From Gp7-AA10 sp035516895 (GTDB taxonomy: Bacteria > Acidobacteriota > Thermoanaerobaculia > Gp7-AA8), in assembly GCA_035516895.1 (NCBI GenBank), contig DATIZY010000017.1, positions 5,247 to 69,246 on the forward strand: a DNA stretch of 64,000 nt, given 5' to 3'. The notes beneath the pieces are model-generated. The model did not search any database. It worked only from the letters and a program-made list of their open reading frames with translations, and had not been told where the DNA came from. The position numbers and the translations under genes are program-made. Shown in pieces: positions 35,759 through 43,788 of this stretch (position 1 is its first letter; every line of letters begins with the position of its first letter).

Positions 35759-37128
35759 GTCCGCCGGACCTCGGCGAGGATCACGGCAACGTCTCCGCTC
35801 CGGACCAGAACGAAGAGGGCGAGGGCGAGCGCGGCGATCGCTCCGAGCGGTGCGCTCACTCGGGCGATTCCGACGCCGATGAGAGCCGCCGCGCCGATGA
35901 ACAGGAGCGGTGCGTCCGCGAGGCCGATCTTCGCGAATCGCCGCATCGCGGTCATCAGGAGTCCGCGTCCGATCAGTCTGCCGATGAGGACTCCCGCCGC
36001 AACGCCGATCGCGCCGAAGCGCGCGAGGAGCGCCACCGCGAGGATCGTCGATCCGGCTCCGCGCGCCGTTACCCGGAAAAGCTCGGGCGCGTGGCCGGTG
36101 CAGAGGAGCGTCGAGCCGGCCGGTCCACTCGAGACGAGAACAGCGGCGGCGACCGAGAGCAGCACGAGCGGAGCGCCGCCGGCGCCCGCGTACGCCGGGC
36201 CGAAGATCGAGAGCATCACCTGCGGCGCGGCAATGCAGACGACGAGCAGAGGCAGCGCCAGCGTCAGCATCCATCGCGCGGCCGAATGGTAGTAGTGCGC
36301 GAGAAGCGTGCGATCGCTCGTCAGCGTGCGCATGAACGGCGTGGCCGCCGTCGTGATCGCGCCGTGAAGCAGCAGAAACGCCGAGGCGATTTTCTGCGCG
36401 ACGGCGTAGCGAGCCACCTCGGTCGTCGCAGCAAACGCGCCGAGAATCAGAATGTCTGCCGATGCCGCGGCCTGATGCATCACGACCACGCCGAGCATCG
36501 ACCGGCCGCTGCGAAGGAACGCGCTGCGGTCGAGCCGGCCGACGCGCCATCGCACGTGGAATCCGAAGAGCAGGGTCACCGCCCACGAGATCGCAAACGC
36601 AAGGGCGAAATTCGATGCGGCGGGCGATTGGGCGGACACGATCAGCGCGCCCGCCGCCGCGACCGCCGGTTGTACGACCGAATCCGCCGCTGCGGCGATG
36701 ACCACATTACCGCTCGCGCGCAACGCGCCCGCGACATATTGACCGGCTGCCATGCACGGCAGCGCCGCCGCGAGCCAGAGGCCGAACGTCGGCAGCGCAT
36801 GACCCGTGATCAAAGACCCGGCAACGGTGGCCGCGGCGATTCCCGTGGAAGTGGCGACAACGACGATCGCACCGAATCGATTCGCTGCACCGTCGGGATT
36901 GATTGCGAGAAGCGCTTGATCGAGACCCAGCCGCGCCGCCGGCGCGACGAACTGAAGAATGGTGAATCCGACGACGAAGCGTCCGAACTCATCGACCGGA
37001 ATCGAACGCGCAACGGTCGCGTAGAAGACATAGGTGGCGAGGACATCGAAGCCACGGCCGGCGATCGTTGCCAACGTTCCCCGCGTGACGCCGCGGACGC
37101 GGAACGCCAGCTCCTCTGCTCCGCTCAC
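35755..37128 (-). CDS. Polysaccharide flippase (Wzx/MATE-like oligosaccharide exporter)
   Basis: A 457-aa, highly hydrophobic protein with about 12-14 membrane segments. The N-terminus ATIAGRGFDVLATYVFYATVAR and VDEFGRFVVGFTILQFVAPAARLGLDQAL matches the polysaccharide biosynthesis/flippase family, which moves lipid-linked oligosaccharides across the inner membrane. It starts at GTG 37128, overlapping the TGA of the small upstream ORF, and is coupled to the sulfotransferase by another GTGA overlap. Confidence 0.88.
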   Translation of the reverse strand: MSGAEELAFRVRGVTRGTLATIAGRGFDVLATYVFYATVARSIPVDEFGRFVVGFTILQFVAPAARLGLDQALLAINPDGAANRFGAIVVVATSTGIAAATVAGSLITGHALPTFGLWLAAALPCMAAGQYVAGALRASGNVVIAAAADSVVQPAVAAAGALIVSAQSPAASNFALAFAISWAVTLLFGFHVRWRVGRLDRSAFLRSGRSMLGVVVMHQAAASADILILGAFAATTEVARYAVAQKIASAFLLLHGAITTAATPFMRTLTSDRTLLAHYYHSAARWMLTLALPLLVVCIAAPQVMLSIFGPAYAGAGGAPLVLLSVAAAVLVSSGPAGSTLLCTGHAPELFRVTARGAGSTILAVALLARFGAIGVAAGVLIGRLIGRGLLMTAMRRFAKIGLADAPLLFIGAAALIGVGIARVSAPLGAIAALALALFVLVRSGDVAVILAEVRRT

Positions 37129-37541
37129 CGGCGGGCACCCGGGGAGTGTCGCATTTCGAAGTCGCGTCGGCCGCCCGCGAAACGTGCCGACAACCGCGCC
37201 CTAAACGGCGAGGTCGTGCGAGCGTGGTATCGGCAGACGCGCGCGTAGGCGTCCGCCGCGCCGCGCACGTAGAGTGTTGCGGTCGGGCCCGCCATCTGAC
37301 GTACTCTCGCGGATGCAACGCGACGCGCGTCGCGATCGGATCTCGCGGAATGAATGCGTTCGATCAGCAGACGATGCTGCCGGTCCGCGATCGCGGCGAC
37401 GCGCGAACACACGGAGTCCTGGCCGATTGCTCCGATGAGAATGAACCCGGCGCCAAAATCGGCCTCGACCGTTGTCATCTCTCTCAGCGCCTCCCGATCG
37501 TTTGGATCGGGGAGAATGGCGACGCGGTTTGTCCTGGGCAT
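37125..37541 (-). CDS. Small hypothetical protein at head of flippase operon
   Basis: A ~138-aa frame from ATG 37541 (MPRTNRVAILPDPNDREALR) to a TGA that overlaps the GTG of the flippase gene. This is the same 4-bp overlap used by the next two genes of the operon. The first half looks protein-like (FGAGFILIGAIGQDSVCSRV); the C-terminal end is Arg-rich and could be out-of-frame sequence. I do not recognise a family. It may be a small gene, or a remnant with a shifted frame. Confidence 0.4.
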   Translation of the reverse strand: MPRTNRVAILPDPNDREALREMTTVEADFGAGFILIGAIGQDSVCSRVAAIADRQHRLLIERIHSARSDRDARRVASARVRQMAGPTATLYVRGAADAYARVCRYHARTTSPFRARLSARFAGGRRDFEMRHSPGARR

Positions 37542-37655
37542 GTCGAGACGAACGTTCCGAAGCGGTCGCGTGATACTACACCGGCGCCGCTGGGCCGAGG
37601 TTCGCCTATCAAGCGGCACCGGCACATCCCTCGCACGCACGTACTCTCCACTCCG

Positions 37656-38025
37656 ATGAGTTTCGAGTTGCTCTGGACGAACGCGGTCCACCATCGCCCG
37701 GTCGCACGCAACCTGCGGCCGCTCGTCGAAAGCGTGCATCGCGATCTCGTCGAGCGCAGCCCATCGCTCGGGCGCGACCTCGAGGCGCTCGTCGAATTTC
37801 TCGCCTCGGATTTCGGACGCACCGACGCGAATTGCTGCGCCGTCGATCGCTTCTTCGCCGGGACGGAAGACCTGGGGCGGACTGCCCGAGCCGGTGCGTG
37901 CGATCTTCGCGGACATGAGCGGAACGCTGCACGACGCGATTTACGCGCCGAACATCGCATCGACGTTCGACAGTCTTCCGGAGCAGCTCCTCACGCGCAT
38001 CCGCGCGCTACAATTTCGTCGATGA
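37656..38025 (+). pseudogene. Small conserved-looking gene with a +1 frameshift
   Basis: The frame starting at ATG 37656 is protein-like up to NCCAVDRFFAG (around 37861). From there it continues convincingly in the next frame (TWGGLPEPVRAIFADMSGTL to ALQFRR) and ends in TGA 38023-38025, which overlaps the ATG of the next gene (ATGA). The total length of 370 nt is one more than a multiple of three, so one extra base near 37855-37866 (a GCCGGG run) explains the break. It could be a true mutation, a sequencing or assembly error, or programmed frameshifting. The function of the ~122-aa product is unknown. Confidence 0.55.
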
Positions 38026-38318
38026 CCGCGTTTCTCGAAGCGACGGCGCTGCTGCTTCCGATCGACGCCGGCGGCCGCAGCGAGCCGATCGCGCCGCGCG
38101 AGGGCTCCTATCGCCCGCGCGCCGGATCGATGCGCGTTCGTTTCATCGAAGGGCCGCCGTCGCTGGAGCCCGGCGGCTGCGCGCGAGTCGTCCTCGAAGT
38201 CGAGGAAGGTGTCGAAGCCGATCTCGCTCGCGGCAGCGAGCTGCCGATCATCGAAGACGATCGCATCGTCGGCATGCTCACCGTCACGCGGCTGTGGCGC
38301 AGCGCGATCGCGGTTTAG
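38022..38318 (+). CDS. EF-Tu domain-3-like small protein
   Basis: A 98-aa protein from ATG 38022, coupled by ATGA to the frameshifted gene. Its sequence follows EF-Tu domain III as a free-standing unit: FLEATALLLPIDAGGRSEPI, then SYRPRAGSMRVRF, LEPGGCARVVLEV and DDRIVGMLTVTRL. Small EF-Tu C-terminal-like proteins exist without a GTPase domain. Their function is not known; binding to tRNA or another translation component is a guess. No G-domain gene is nearby. Confidence 0.6.
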   Translation: MTAFLEATALLLPIDAGGRSEPIAPREGSYRPRAGSMRVRFIEGPPSLEPGGCARVVLEVEEGVEADLARGSELPIIEDDRIVGMLTVTRLWRSAIAV

Positions 38319-38327
38319 AATGGAAGC

Positions 38328-39194
38328 GTGATCGTTGGACGGGAGGGGAGACGCAGGCTCACGTCGCGGCGAAGCTCGTTCCGCACCATCGCCCTCCTCA
38401 CGCTGATTCCGGTTTTCGCGCTCCTCGCGATTCTCGTCTGGAGCTTCATCGCGATGAACGTGCGCTTCCCGCTTCCCGCCGCGCACAAATCGCCGCTGAG
38501 GCCCGCGCCGCCGCCGGCCGCCGCCGTGCCGCATCGGGGAGACATCGTGCTGATCCTCGACGACGTCGGCTTCGACCATCAGCCGGTCGAGGAGGCCATG
38601 CGCATCGATCCGAACCTGAACTTCTCCGTGCTGCCGAACGCGGCGCACGCGCGTGAGGTGGCCACGCTGCTGCACGAGCATGGCTTCGAAGTTCTCTGCC
38701 ATCTGCCGATGGAGCCGGAGCACTTTCCGCAAGTCTCGCCCGGATCGGGCGCGGTGCTGACGTCGATGACCGACGAAGAGATCGCGCGCACGACGATCGA
38801 GAACGTCGAATCCGTGCCGTACGCTCGCGGCGTGAACAATCACATGGGCTCGCGCGCGACCGCGGATTCGCGGGTCATGCAATCGGTGCTCTCTGCGCTG
38901 CCCGAGGACATGTATTTCATCGATTCGCGAACGACGCCCGATTCCGTCGCCGCATCTCTCGCGCATCGGATGCGCATTCCCGCAGCGACGCGCAATGTAT
39001 TTCTCGACGACGTGCCGCACGACGACGCGATCCGGCGCCAGCTCGAGGAGCTCGCGCGCGAGGCACACGCGCGCGGCGTCGCCATCGGCATCGGTCACAT
39101 GTACCCGTCGACGATCCGCGTTCTCACGGCCGAGGCGCCGGCGCTGCGGCGCGAGGGATTCCGGTTCGTTCGCGCGAGCCAGGCCGTGCGATGA
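38328..39194 (+). CDS. Divergent polysaccharide deacetylase family protein (YibQ-like)
   Basis: A 288-aa protein from GTG 38328, with an N-terminal membrane anchor (FRTIALLTLIPVFALLAILV), a Pro-rich linker and a TIM-barrel-like domain of the divergent polysaccharide deacetylase 2 (DUF610/YibQ) family. The domain shows VLILDDVGFD, FSVLPNAAHARE, EVLCHLPMEP, GVNNHMGSRAT and the terminal IGIGHMYPSTI. It is probably periplasmic and active on or near peptidoglycan or glycans; the activity of this family is not firmly established. A heptad-type spacer follows the gene. Confidence 0.85.
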   Translation: MIVGREGRRRLTSRRSSFRTIALLTLIPVFALLAILVWSFIAMNVRFPLPAAHKSPLRPAPPPAAAVPHRGDIVLILDDVGFDHQPVEEAMRIDPNLNFSVLPNAAHAREVATLLHEHGFEVLCHLPMEPEHFPQVSPGSGAVLTSMTDEEIARTTIENVESVPYARGVNNHMGSRATADSRVMQSVLSALPEDMYFIDSRTTPDSVAASLAHRMRIPAATRNVFLDDVPHDDAIRRQLEELAREAHARGVAIGIGHMYPSTIRVLTAEAPALRREGFRFVRASQAVR

Positions 39195-39200
39195 TCGTCC

Positions 39201-39270
39201 GCCGCTCACCGCTGGCCGTTCGCCGAGCATCGGTTTCGGCCTGCGGGTCGCGGTCACCGGCCACCGACGG
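39201..39270. repeat. Degenerate heptad boundary element (GCTSRCC type)
   Basis: The left side in 7-bp phase is GCTCACC (39204), GCTGGCC and GTTCGCC. The right side is GGTCACC (39252) and GGCCACC, ending just before the ATG at 39271. The units are more diverged than at other loci, and the mirror symmetry is partial. Confidence 0.5.
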
Positions 39271-39990
39271 ATGCTTCTCGCGCTTTTCCTGATCGATCTC
39301 GCGGCGGGTCTCTATCTTTTCCTGCCGCTCGTCGGCCGGCGCAACGCCGGCGTGAAGTTTTATCGGCTGATCTTCGTCGTCAGCGGCGCACTCGTCCTTT
39401 GCTCGCTGATCGGGCATTGGACCGTCATCGATTCGATCATCATCGCGCTGACGCTCATCGTGTACTCGACGCTGCGTTATCCGAAGCGGCTCATCTTCCG
39501 CGTTCCCGTCGTTCTGCTCGGCATGGCGTACATCGCAGATGCGATCGCGCTCTGGCACGCCGCGACCGGATCGTCGTGGGCGTGGAGTGTCGCCGGCGCG
39601 ATCTCCAGCATCGCTCTGCTGGGCTGCGTGAACCTCGCCATGCTCCTCGGCCACTGGTATCTCGTCGTGCGCGGAATGAGCATCGATCCGCTGAAGCGGC
39701 TGACGCACGCGACGCTCGCCGCCTCGATCGTGCGCGTGATCGTCGTTGCGATCGCGCTCCTCATGCCCGGCGTCTGGAATGCGATCGCGATCCGGCAGGG
39801 GATCTTCTTCTGGATGCGCGCCGGTTGGGGACTGGTCGGGCCGCTCGCGCTCTACCCGATGGTTTGGGGAACGGTGAAGATTCGCTCCACGATGGCGGCG
39901 ACGGGGATTCTTTACGTCGACGTCGTTGCGGTCGTCATCGGCGAGGTGTTAGGCGCGTGGCTGTCGGCGCTCGGTCATCTGCCGCTGTAG
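39271..39990 (+). CDS. Polytopic membrane protein, hypothetical
   Basis: A 239-aa protein from ATG 39271 (MLLALFLIDLAAGLYLFLPL), with about seven or eight hydrophobic helices and short loops. A conserved-looking loop reads LGHWYLVVRGMSIDPLKRLT, and FWMRAGWGLVGPLALYPMVW lies near the end. No transport or catalytic motif is recognised. The 3' end overlaps the convergent aldo/keto reductase gene by 42 bp. Confidence 0.7.
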   Translation: MLLALFLIDLAAGLYLFLPLVGRRNAGVKFYRLIFVVSGALVLCSLIGHWTVIDSIIIALTLIVYSTLRYPKRLIFRVPVVLLGMAYIADAIALWHAATGSSWAWSVAGAISSIALLGCVNLAMLLGHWYLVVRGMSIDPLKRLTHATLAASIVRVIVVAIALLMPGVWNAIAIRQGIFFWMRAGWGLVGPLALYPMVWGTVKIRSTMAATGILYVDVVAVVIGEVLGAWLSALGHLPL

Positions 39991-40749
39991 CGCGCCGGCG
40001 ACGTTCTCCTCCAGGTGCTGCACCTTCGACGTGCCGGGGATCGGCAGCATCACGGTCGACCGATCGAGCAGCCACGCCAGTGCGTCGCCCGGATCGAGCT
40101 TGCCGACGGCCAGCGGGAACCACGGGATGAAGCCGATCTGCTCGCGCTCGCAATAATCGACGACGTCATCCCACTGCCGCTCCTGCATGTTGTATTTGTT
40201 CTGCACCGAAACGACCGGAAAGAATCTTCGCGCGCGCTCGATCTGCTCGATGTTCACTTCCGACAGTCCGGCGTGGCGGATTTTTCCTTCGCGCTGAAAC
40301 TGCTGAATCGCCTCGAACTGATCTTCTTCCGCCACGTTCGGATCGATTCGATGCAGCTGCCACAAATCGATGCGTTCGAGCCGCAAACGTTTCAGACTGC
40401 CGTCGATCTCTTCGCGCAACCGCTCGGGACGGCCGTTCGGCACCCACTGACCCGGACCGGGGCGATCGAGGCCGCCTTTCGTCGCGATCACCAGACCTTT
40501 CGGATAAGGATGCAATGCCTCGGCGATGATCTGCTCGCTGACGTGCGGCCCGTACGATTCGGCCGTGTCGATCAGATTGATGCCGAGCTCGATCGCGCGC
40601 CGAAGCACCGCGATGCATTCCCTGCGATCGTTCGGCGGTCCCCAGACGCCGTCGCCGGTTAGGCGCATGGCGCCGAATCCGAGGCGGTGAACCGGAAGGT
40701 CTCCGCCGAGCTTGAACGTGCCGCTCCCGGCGGCGCTGATCGTTTTCAT
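39949..40749 (-). CDS. Aldo/keto reductase
   Basis: A 266-aa NADPH-dependent oxidoreductase from ATG 40749. The catalytic tetrad is visible: Asp and Tyr in NLIDTAESYGPH, Lys in LVIATKGGLD and His in DLWQLHRIDP. C-terminal cofactor binding is at PIPGTSKVQHLEENV. It belongs to the YajO/AKR11-12-like group that reduces aldehydes or ketones; the natural substrate is unknown. It lies 8 bp downstream of the zinc-ribbon gene on the same strand. Confidence 0.9.
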   Translation of the reverse strand: MKTISAAGSGTFKLGGDLPVHRLGFGAMRLTGDGVWGPPNDRRECIAVLRRAIELGINLIDTAESYGPHVSEQIIAEALHPYPKGLVIATKGGLDRPGPGQWVPNGRPERLREEIDGSLKRLRLERIDLWQLHRIDPNVAEEDQFEAIQQFQREGKIRHAGLSEVNIEQIERARRFFPVVSVQNKYNMQERQWDDVVDYCEREQIGFIPWFPLAVGKLDPGDALAWLLDRSTVMLPIPGTSKVQHLEENVAGALQRQMTERRQPRA

Positions 40750-40757
40750 GTCGTGCC

Positions 40758-41189
40758 TCATTCCTCCGCACCGGGTGGCGCGGCACCGTAGACGTGGCGA
40801 TCGTGCGTTGCAAGATCGAATCCGTGGAGCGCCGGATTCGGCGGATATCCGCGGTGCACCGCCTGGCATCGATAGCACACGATCACGTCCTTCACCATGC
40901 GCCAGACGATGTAGTCGAGAATCGTAACGCCGAGGAGCGACAGGCCGTACGTCCACGGAACGAAAATCGATCCGACGACCACGATGGCGATGCCGGTGGT
41001 GCGGTTGAAATCTTTCTGAAAGTAGAGCTGGTCGTGACCGCAGGCGGCGCAGCGGCCGATGATCGAGCCGTCCGGCGGAGCGATCACGTCGTTCGGCGCG
41101 CCGCACCGATCGCAGAGACGCGCGGTTTCGCCCGCTTCGCGCGCCTGGCGCGCGTCGCATTTCGGGCAGAGAAAGTGGACGGAGGCCAC
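40758..41189 (-). CDS. Zinc-ribbon membrane protein, hypothetical
   Basis: A 143-aa protein. The N-terminal half has CPKC and CDRC pairs, a third pair in GRCAACGHD and a CYRC near the end, arranged as zinc ribbons. A hydrophobic hairpin (IAIVVVGSIFVPWTYGLSLL) lies between them. It is 7 bp downstream of efp on the same strand. Cytoplasmic zinc ribbons tethered to the membrane are common in Acidobacteria-like genomes, but no function is known. Confidence 0.65.
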   Translation of the reverse strand: MASVHFLCPKCDARQAREAGETARLCDRCGAPNDVIAPPDGSIIGRCAACGHDQLYFQKDFNRTTGIAIVVVGSIFVPWTYGLSLLGVTILDYIVWRMVKDVIVCYRCQAVHRGYPPNPALHGFDLATHDRHVYGAAPPGAEE

Positions 41190-41196
41190 GCGCGGA

Positions 41197-41754
41197 TTAT
41201 CGCGCGCGCTCGATGTAGCGGTTCTCGCTGGGGTCGACGATGATCTCTTCGCCCGCGGTGACGAACGGCGGCACCTGCACGACGACGCCGTTTTCGAGCG
41301 TCGCAGGTTTGTACGACGCGGACGCCGTGGCGCCCTTCATCATCGGCTGCGTCTCGACGATCTTCGCTTTGACGGTCTTCGGCAGCTCGATGCCGAGCGG
41401 CCTTCCCTCGTAGAACTGCACCTGCAGCTTCACCCCGGGCGACAGCCACGCGGCGGAGTCGCCGAGGTCGTCTTCGGAGATCTCGATCTGCTCGTAATTC
41501 TCGGTGTTCATGAAGTGATGCGCATGACCGTCGGAGTAGAGGTACTCCATCTCGTGCTGGTTGATGAAGGCCTGCTCGATTTCGTCCTGAGATCGGAAAC
41601 GATGCTCGAACTGGTTGCCGGTGCGCAGGTTGCGCATCTTGACCTGGACCATCGCGCGGAGGTTGCCGGGCGTGTGGTGATGGAAATCGAGGACCTTGCA
41701 GAGGTCGCCGTTGAAGAGGACGACCATTCCCTTGCGTAGATCATTTGCCTGCAT
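41197..41754 (-). CDS. efp: Elongation factor P with Asn at the modified loop position
   Basis: A 185-aa EF-P from ATG 41754 (MQANDLRKGMVVLFNG), three-domain length. It relieves ribosome stalling at polyproline. Domain I has VLDFHHHTPGNLRAMVQVKM. At the loop tip, where E. coli has Lys34 (modified by EpmA/B) or other bacteria have Arg (rhamnosylated) or another Lys, this protein has Asn31. The C-terminal OB domain ends IIVDPSENRYIER as usual. No modification enzyme gene is adjacent. The window also encodes extreme proline-rich proteins that would need EF-P. Confidence 0.95.
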   Translation of the reverse strand: MQANDLRKGMVVLFNGDLCKVLDFHHHTPGNLRAMVQVKMRNLRTGNQFEHRFRSQDEIEQAFINQHEMEYLYSDGHAHHFMNTENYEQIEISEDDLGDSAAWLSPGVKLQVQFYEGRPLGIELPKTVKAKIVETQPMMKGATASASYKPATLENGVVVQVPPFVTAGEEIIVDPSENRYIERAR

Positions 41755-41802
41755 GCGGCACCCCAAACGGCTGATTCAGCGGGCGTTATTCCAGTGGCGG
41801 CG

Positions 41803-43788
41803 CTAGGTCGGCAGGACGCGGATCGGCAGCACGATCGCCTGAAGTCCGTCGAACTGCAGCCGCCGCTGGATCGCGTTCGGCGTCTCGTTGTGCAGCAGCC
41901 GGTAGTACCACTTTTCGTCGCGGAAGATCAGCTTGCCCACGAAGAAGATCGCGCGCGGATACTCCTCCGCGATCTTCTTGCACACTTCGGTGATGCTGTC
42001 GACGGCTTCCGTTCCGATCGCGATGCGGTAGTCGGCGGCCATGCCCTGGCTCTGCGCCCACCGCACGTACTTCTGCAGATTCGCGCGCGTTTCACTGTCG
42101 AGCGATTCGATCTCCTGCGCGCCCTTGAACGTACCGGAGTCGACAACGGCGGCGCTGACGAAAATGAAATTCTTGAACATGCGCGGAAAGAGCCGGTGGA
42201 TCGACAGCACCTCGTGAATGCCGAAACCGGAAAACGACTTCACCATGATGACGGCCGTCGGCGCGTTCTTTTCGAGCTGCGGCGCGGATTTGACGTCCGG
42301 CGCCGGCGGAACCGTCGCCAGAATCTCGTCCAGGCTGCGCATCCCGGCGCTGACGTTCTGATAATGCTTGTGAATCGCGAACGCGATGAAGACGAGAACG
42401 GTCGTGATCGCGATGGTGATCCAGCCGCCCTGGCGGAACTTCTCCATGATCGTAATGCCGAGGATGCTGACGCACAGGATGAATCCGAAGCCGTGAATCG
42501 CGAGTCGGCTCCTCCACTTCGGCTCCTTCTTTCGGTCCTGGATCCAATGTTTCGCCATGCCGAGCAGCGACAGCGAGAACGTGATGAACACGTTGATCGA
42601 ATACATGACCACGAGCGTCGTGATGTCGCCTCGCGTGTAGAGCAGCGCCGCGAGACCGGCGAGGCCCATCAGCAGGATGCCGTCCTGGGTGACCAGACGG
42701 TCGGACAACTGGGAGAAGCGATGCGGCATCCATGAATCGATTGCCATGTTGGACAGGATCCGAGGACCATCGAGGAATCCCGCCTGCGCCGCCACGAACA
42801 GCAGCGCCGCCTCGGTGATGAGCGTGAAGACGATGACGGTCGCGCCGAAGGAGAAATGGCCGAAGAGGTTGCCGAGCAGCACAGCGTTCATCGTCTTGCC
42901 GCTCTCCGGACGGGCGTCGGTCAGCAGGTAGCCGAAGATGATGCCGCCCGCCGTGAAGGCCAGCGATGCCGCCATCAGCGCCATCGTTTTTTTCGCCGTG
43001 ACGACGCGCGGCTCGCGAAGGATCGACACGCCGTTCGAGACCGCCTCGATGCCGGTGTACGTGCCGCCGCCCATCGACCAGGCGCGCAGGATCAACAGCA
43101 TCAGCGGAATCCACCCGAGCGATTGCGCCGAAACGTGAAAGTCGTGCGCCGCGTCGGTGAAGACTCTCGGCAGGCCGCGCCAGTCGACGAGCAGCGCGTA
43201 GGAGATCGCAAGGACGTGCATGATCACGAACGCGACGAAGATCGGCGTGAGGAGCTTGACCGATTCCTTCACGCCGCGAAGATTCAAAACGACGAGAAAC
43301 GCGAGGATCAGAATCTCCGCCGGCATCTTCAAGTGATGCACGCGGATCGGAAGGAACGAGAAGATCTGCTCGCATCCGTCGGAGATCGACACGGTGATCG
43401 TCAGGACGTAATCGACGAGCAGCGCGCAGCCGGAGATGACGCCAACGCGGTTGCCGAGAAGCTTCGTGGCGACGAGGTATCCGCCGCCGCCGCCCGGGAA
43501 GTACTCGATCAGGTTCGCGTACGCGGTGGAGATCACGGTGATCGTCAGCGCGGTCATCGCGGCGAGGATGATCGCCAGGTGCGTGTGGGTGCCGAGCGCG
43601 CGGTAGGCCTCGTCGGGGCCGTACGCCGAGGACGACAGGCCGTCCGCGCCGAGACCGACCCACGCGAGGAAGGCGATCAGCGACGTGTGGTGAAAGATCT
43701 CCGGATCGCTGACGTTGCGCGCTTTTCCGATCACGATCCGCCGCAGACGGCGGATCCGCGTCTCTTCTCCTTCCGGATTCTCGCTCAT
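41803..43788 (-). CDS. APC-family transporter with C-terminal cytoplasmic domain (KimA-like potassium transporter)
   Basis: About 661 aa from ATG 43788, whose first base is shared with the kup stop (TGATG). Twelve membrane helices begin with FLAWVGLGADGLSSSAYGPDEAY, a motif shared by KimA/YdaO and KUP transporters. Roughly 170 cytoplasmic residues follow, with a USP-like fold (TAVIMVKSFSGFGIHEVL, DYRIAIGTEAVDSITEV). Tight coupling to kup favours potassium uptake, as for Bacillus KimA, over amino-acid transport. This is an inference from the family and context. Confidence 0.8.
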   Translation of the reverse strand: MSENPEGEETRIRRLRRIVIGKARNVSDPEIFHHTSLIAFLAWVGLGADGLSSSAYGPDEAYRALGTHTHLAIILAAMTALTITVISTAYANLIEYFPGGGGGYLVATKLLGNRVGVISGCALLVDYVLTITVSISDGCEQIFSFLPIRVHHLKMPAEILILAFLVVLNLRGVKESVKLLTPIFVAFVIMHVLAISYALLVDWRGLPRVFTDAAHDFHVSAQSLGWIPLMLLILRAWSMGGGTYTGIEAVSNGVSILREPRVVTAKKTMALMAASLAFTAGGIIFGYLLTDARPESGKTMNAVLLGNLFGHFSFGATVIVFTLITEAALLFVAAQAGFLDGPRILSNMAIDSWMPHRFSQLSDRLVTQDGILLMGLAGLAALLYTRGDITTLVVMYSINVFITFSLSLLGMAKHWIQDRKKEPKWRSRLAIHGFGFILCVSILGITIMEKFRQGGWITIAITTVLVFIAFAIHKHYQNVSAGMRSLDEILATVPPAPDVKSAPQLEKNAPTAVIMVKSFSGFGIHEVLSIHRLFPRMFKNFIFVSAAVVDSGTFKGAQEIESLDSETRANLQKYVRWAQSQGMAADYRIAIGTEAVDSITEVCKKIAEEYPRAIFFVGKLIFRDEKWYYRLLHNETPNAIQRRLQFDGLQAIVLPIRVLPT

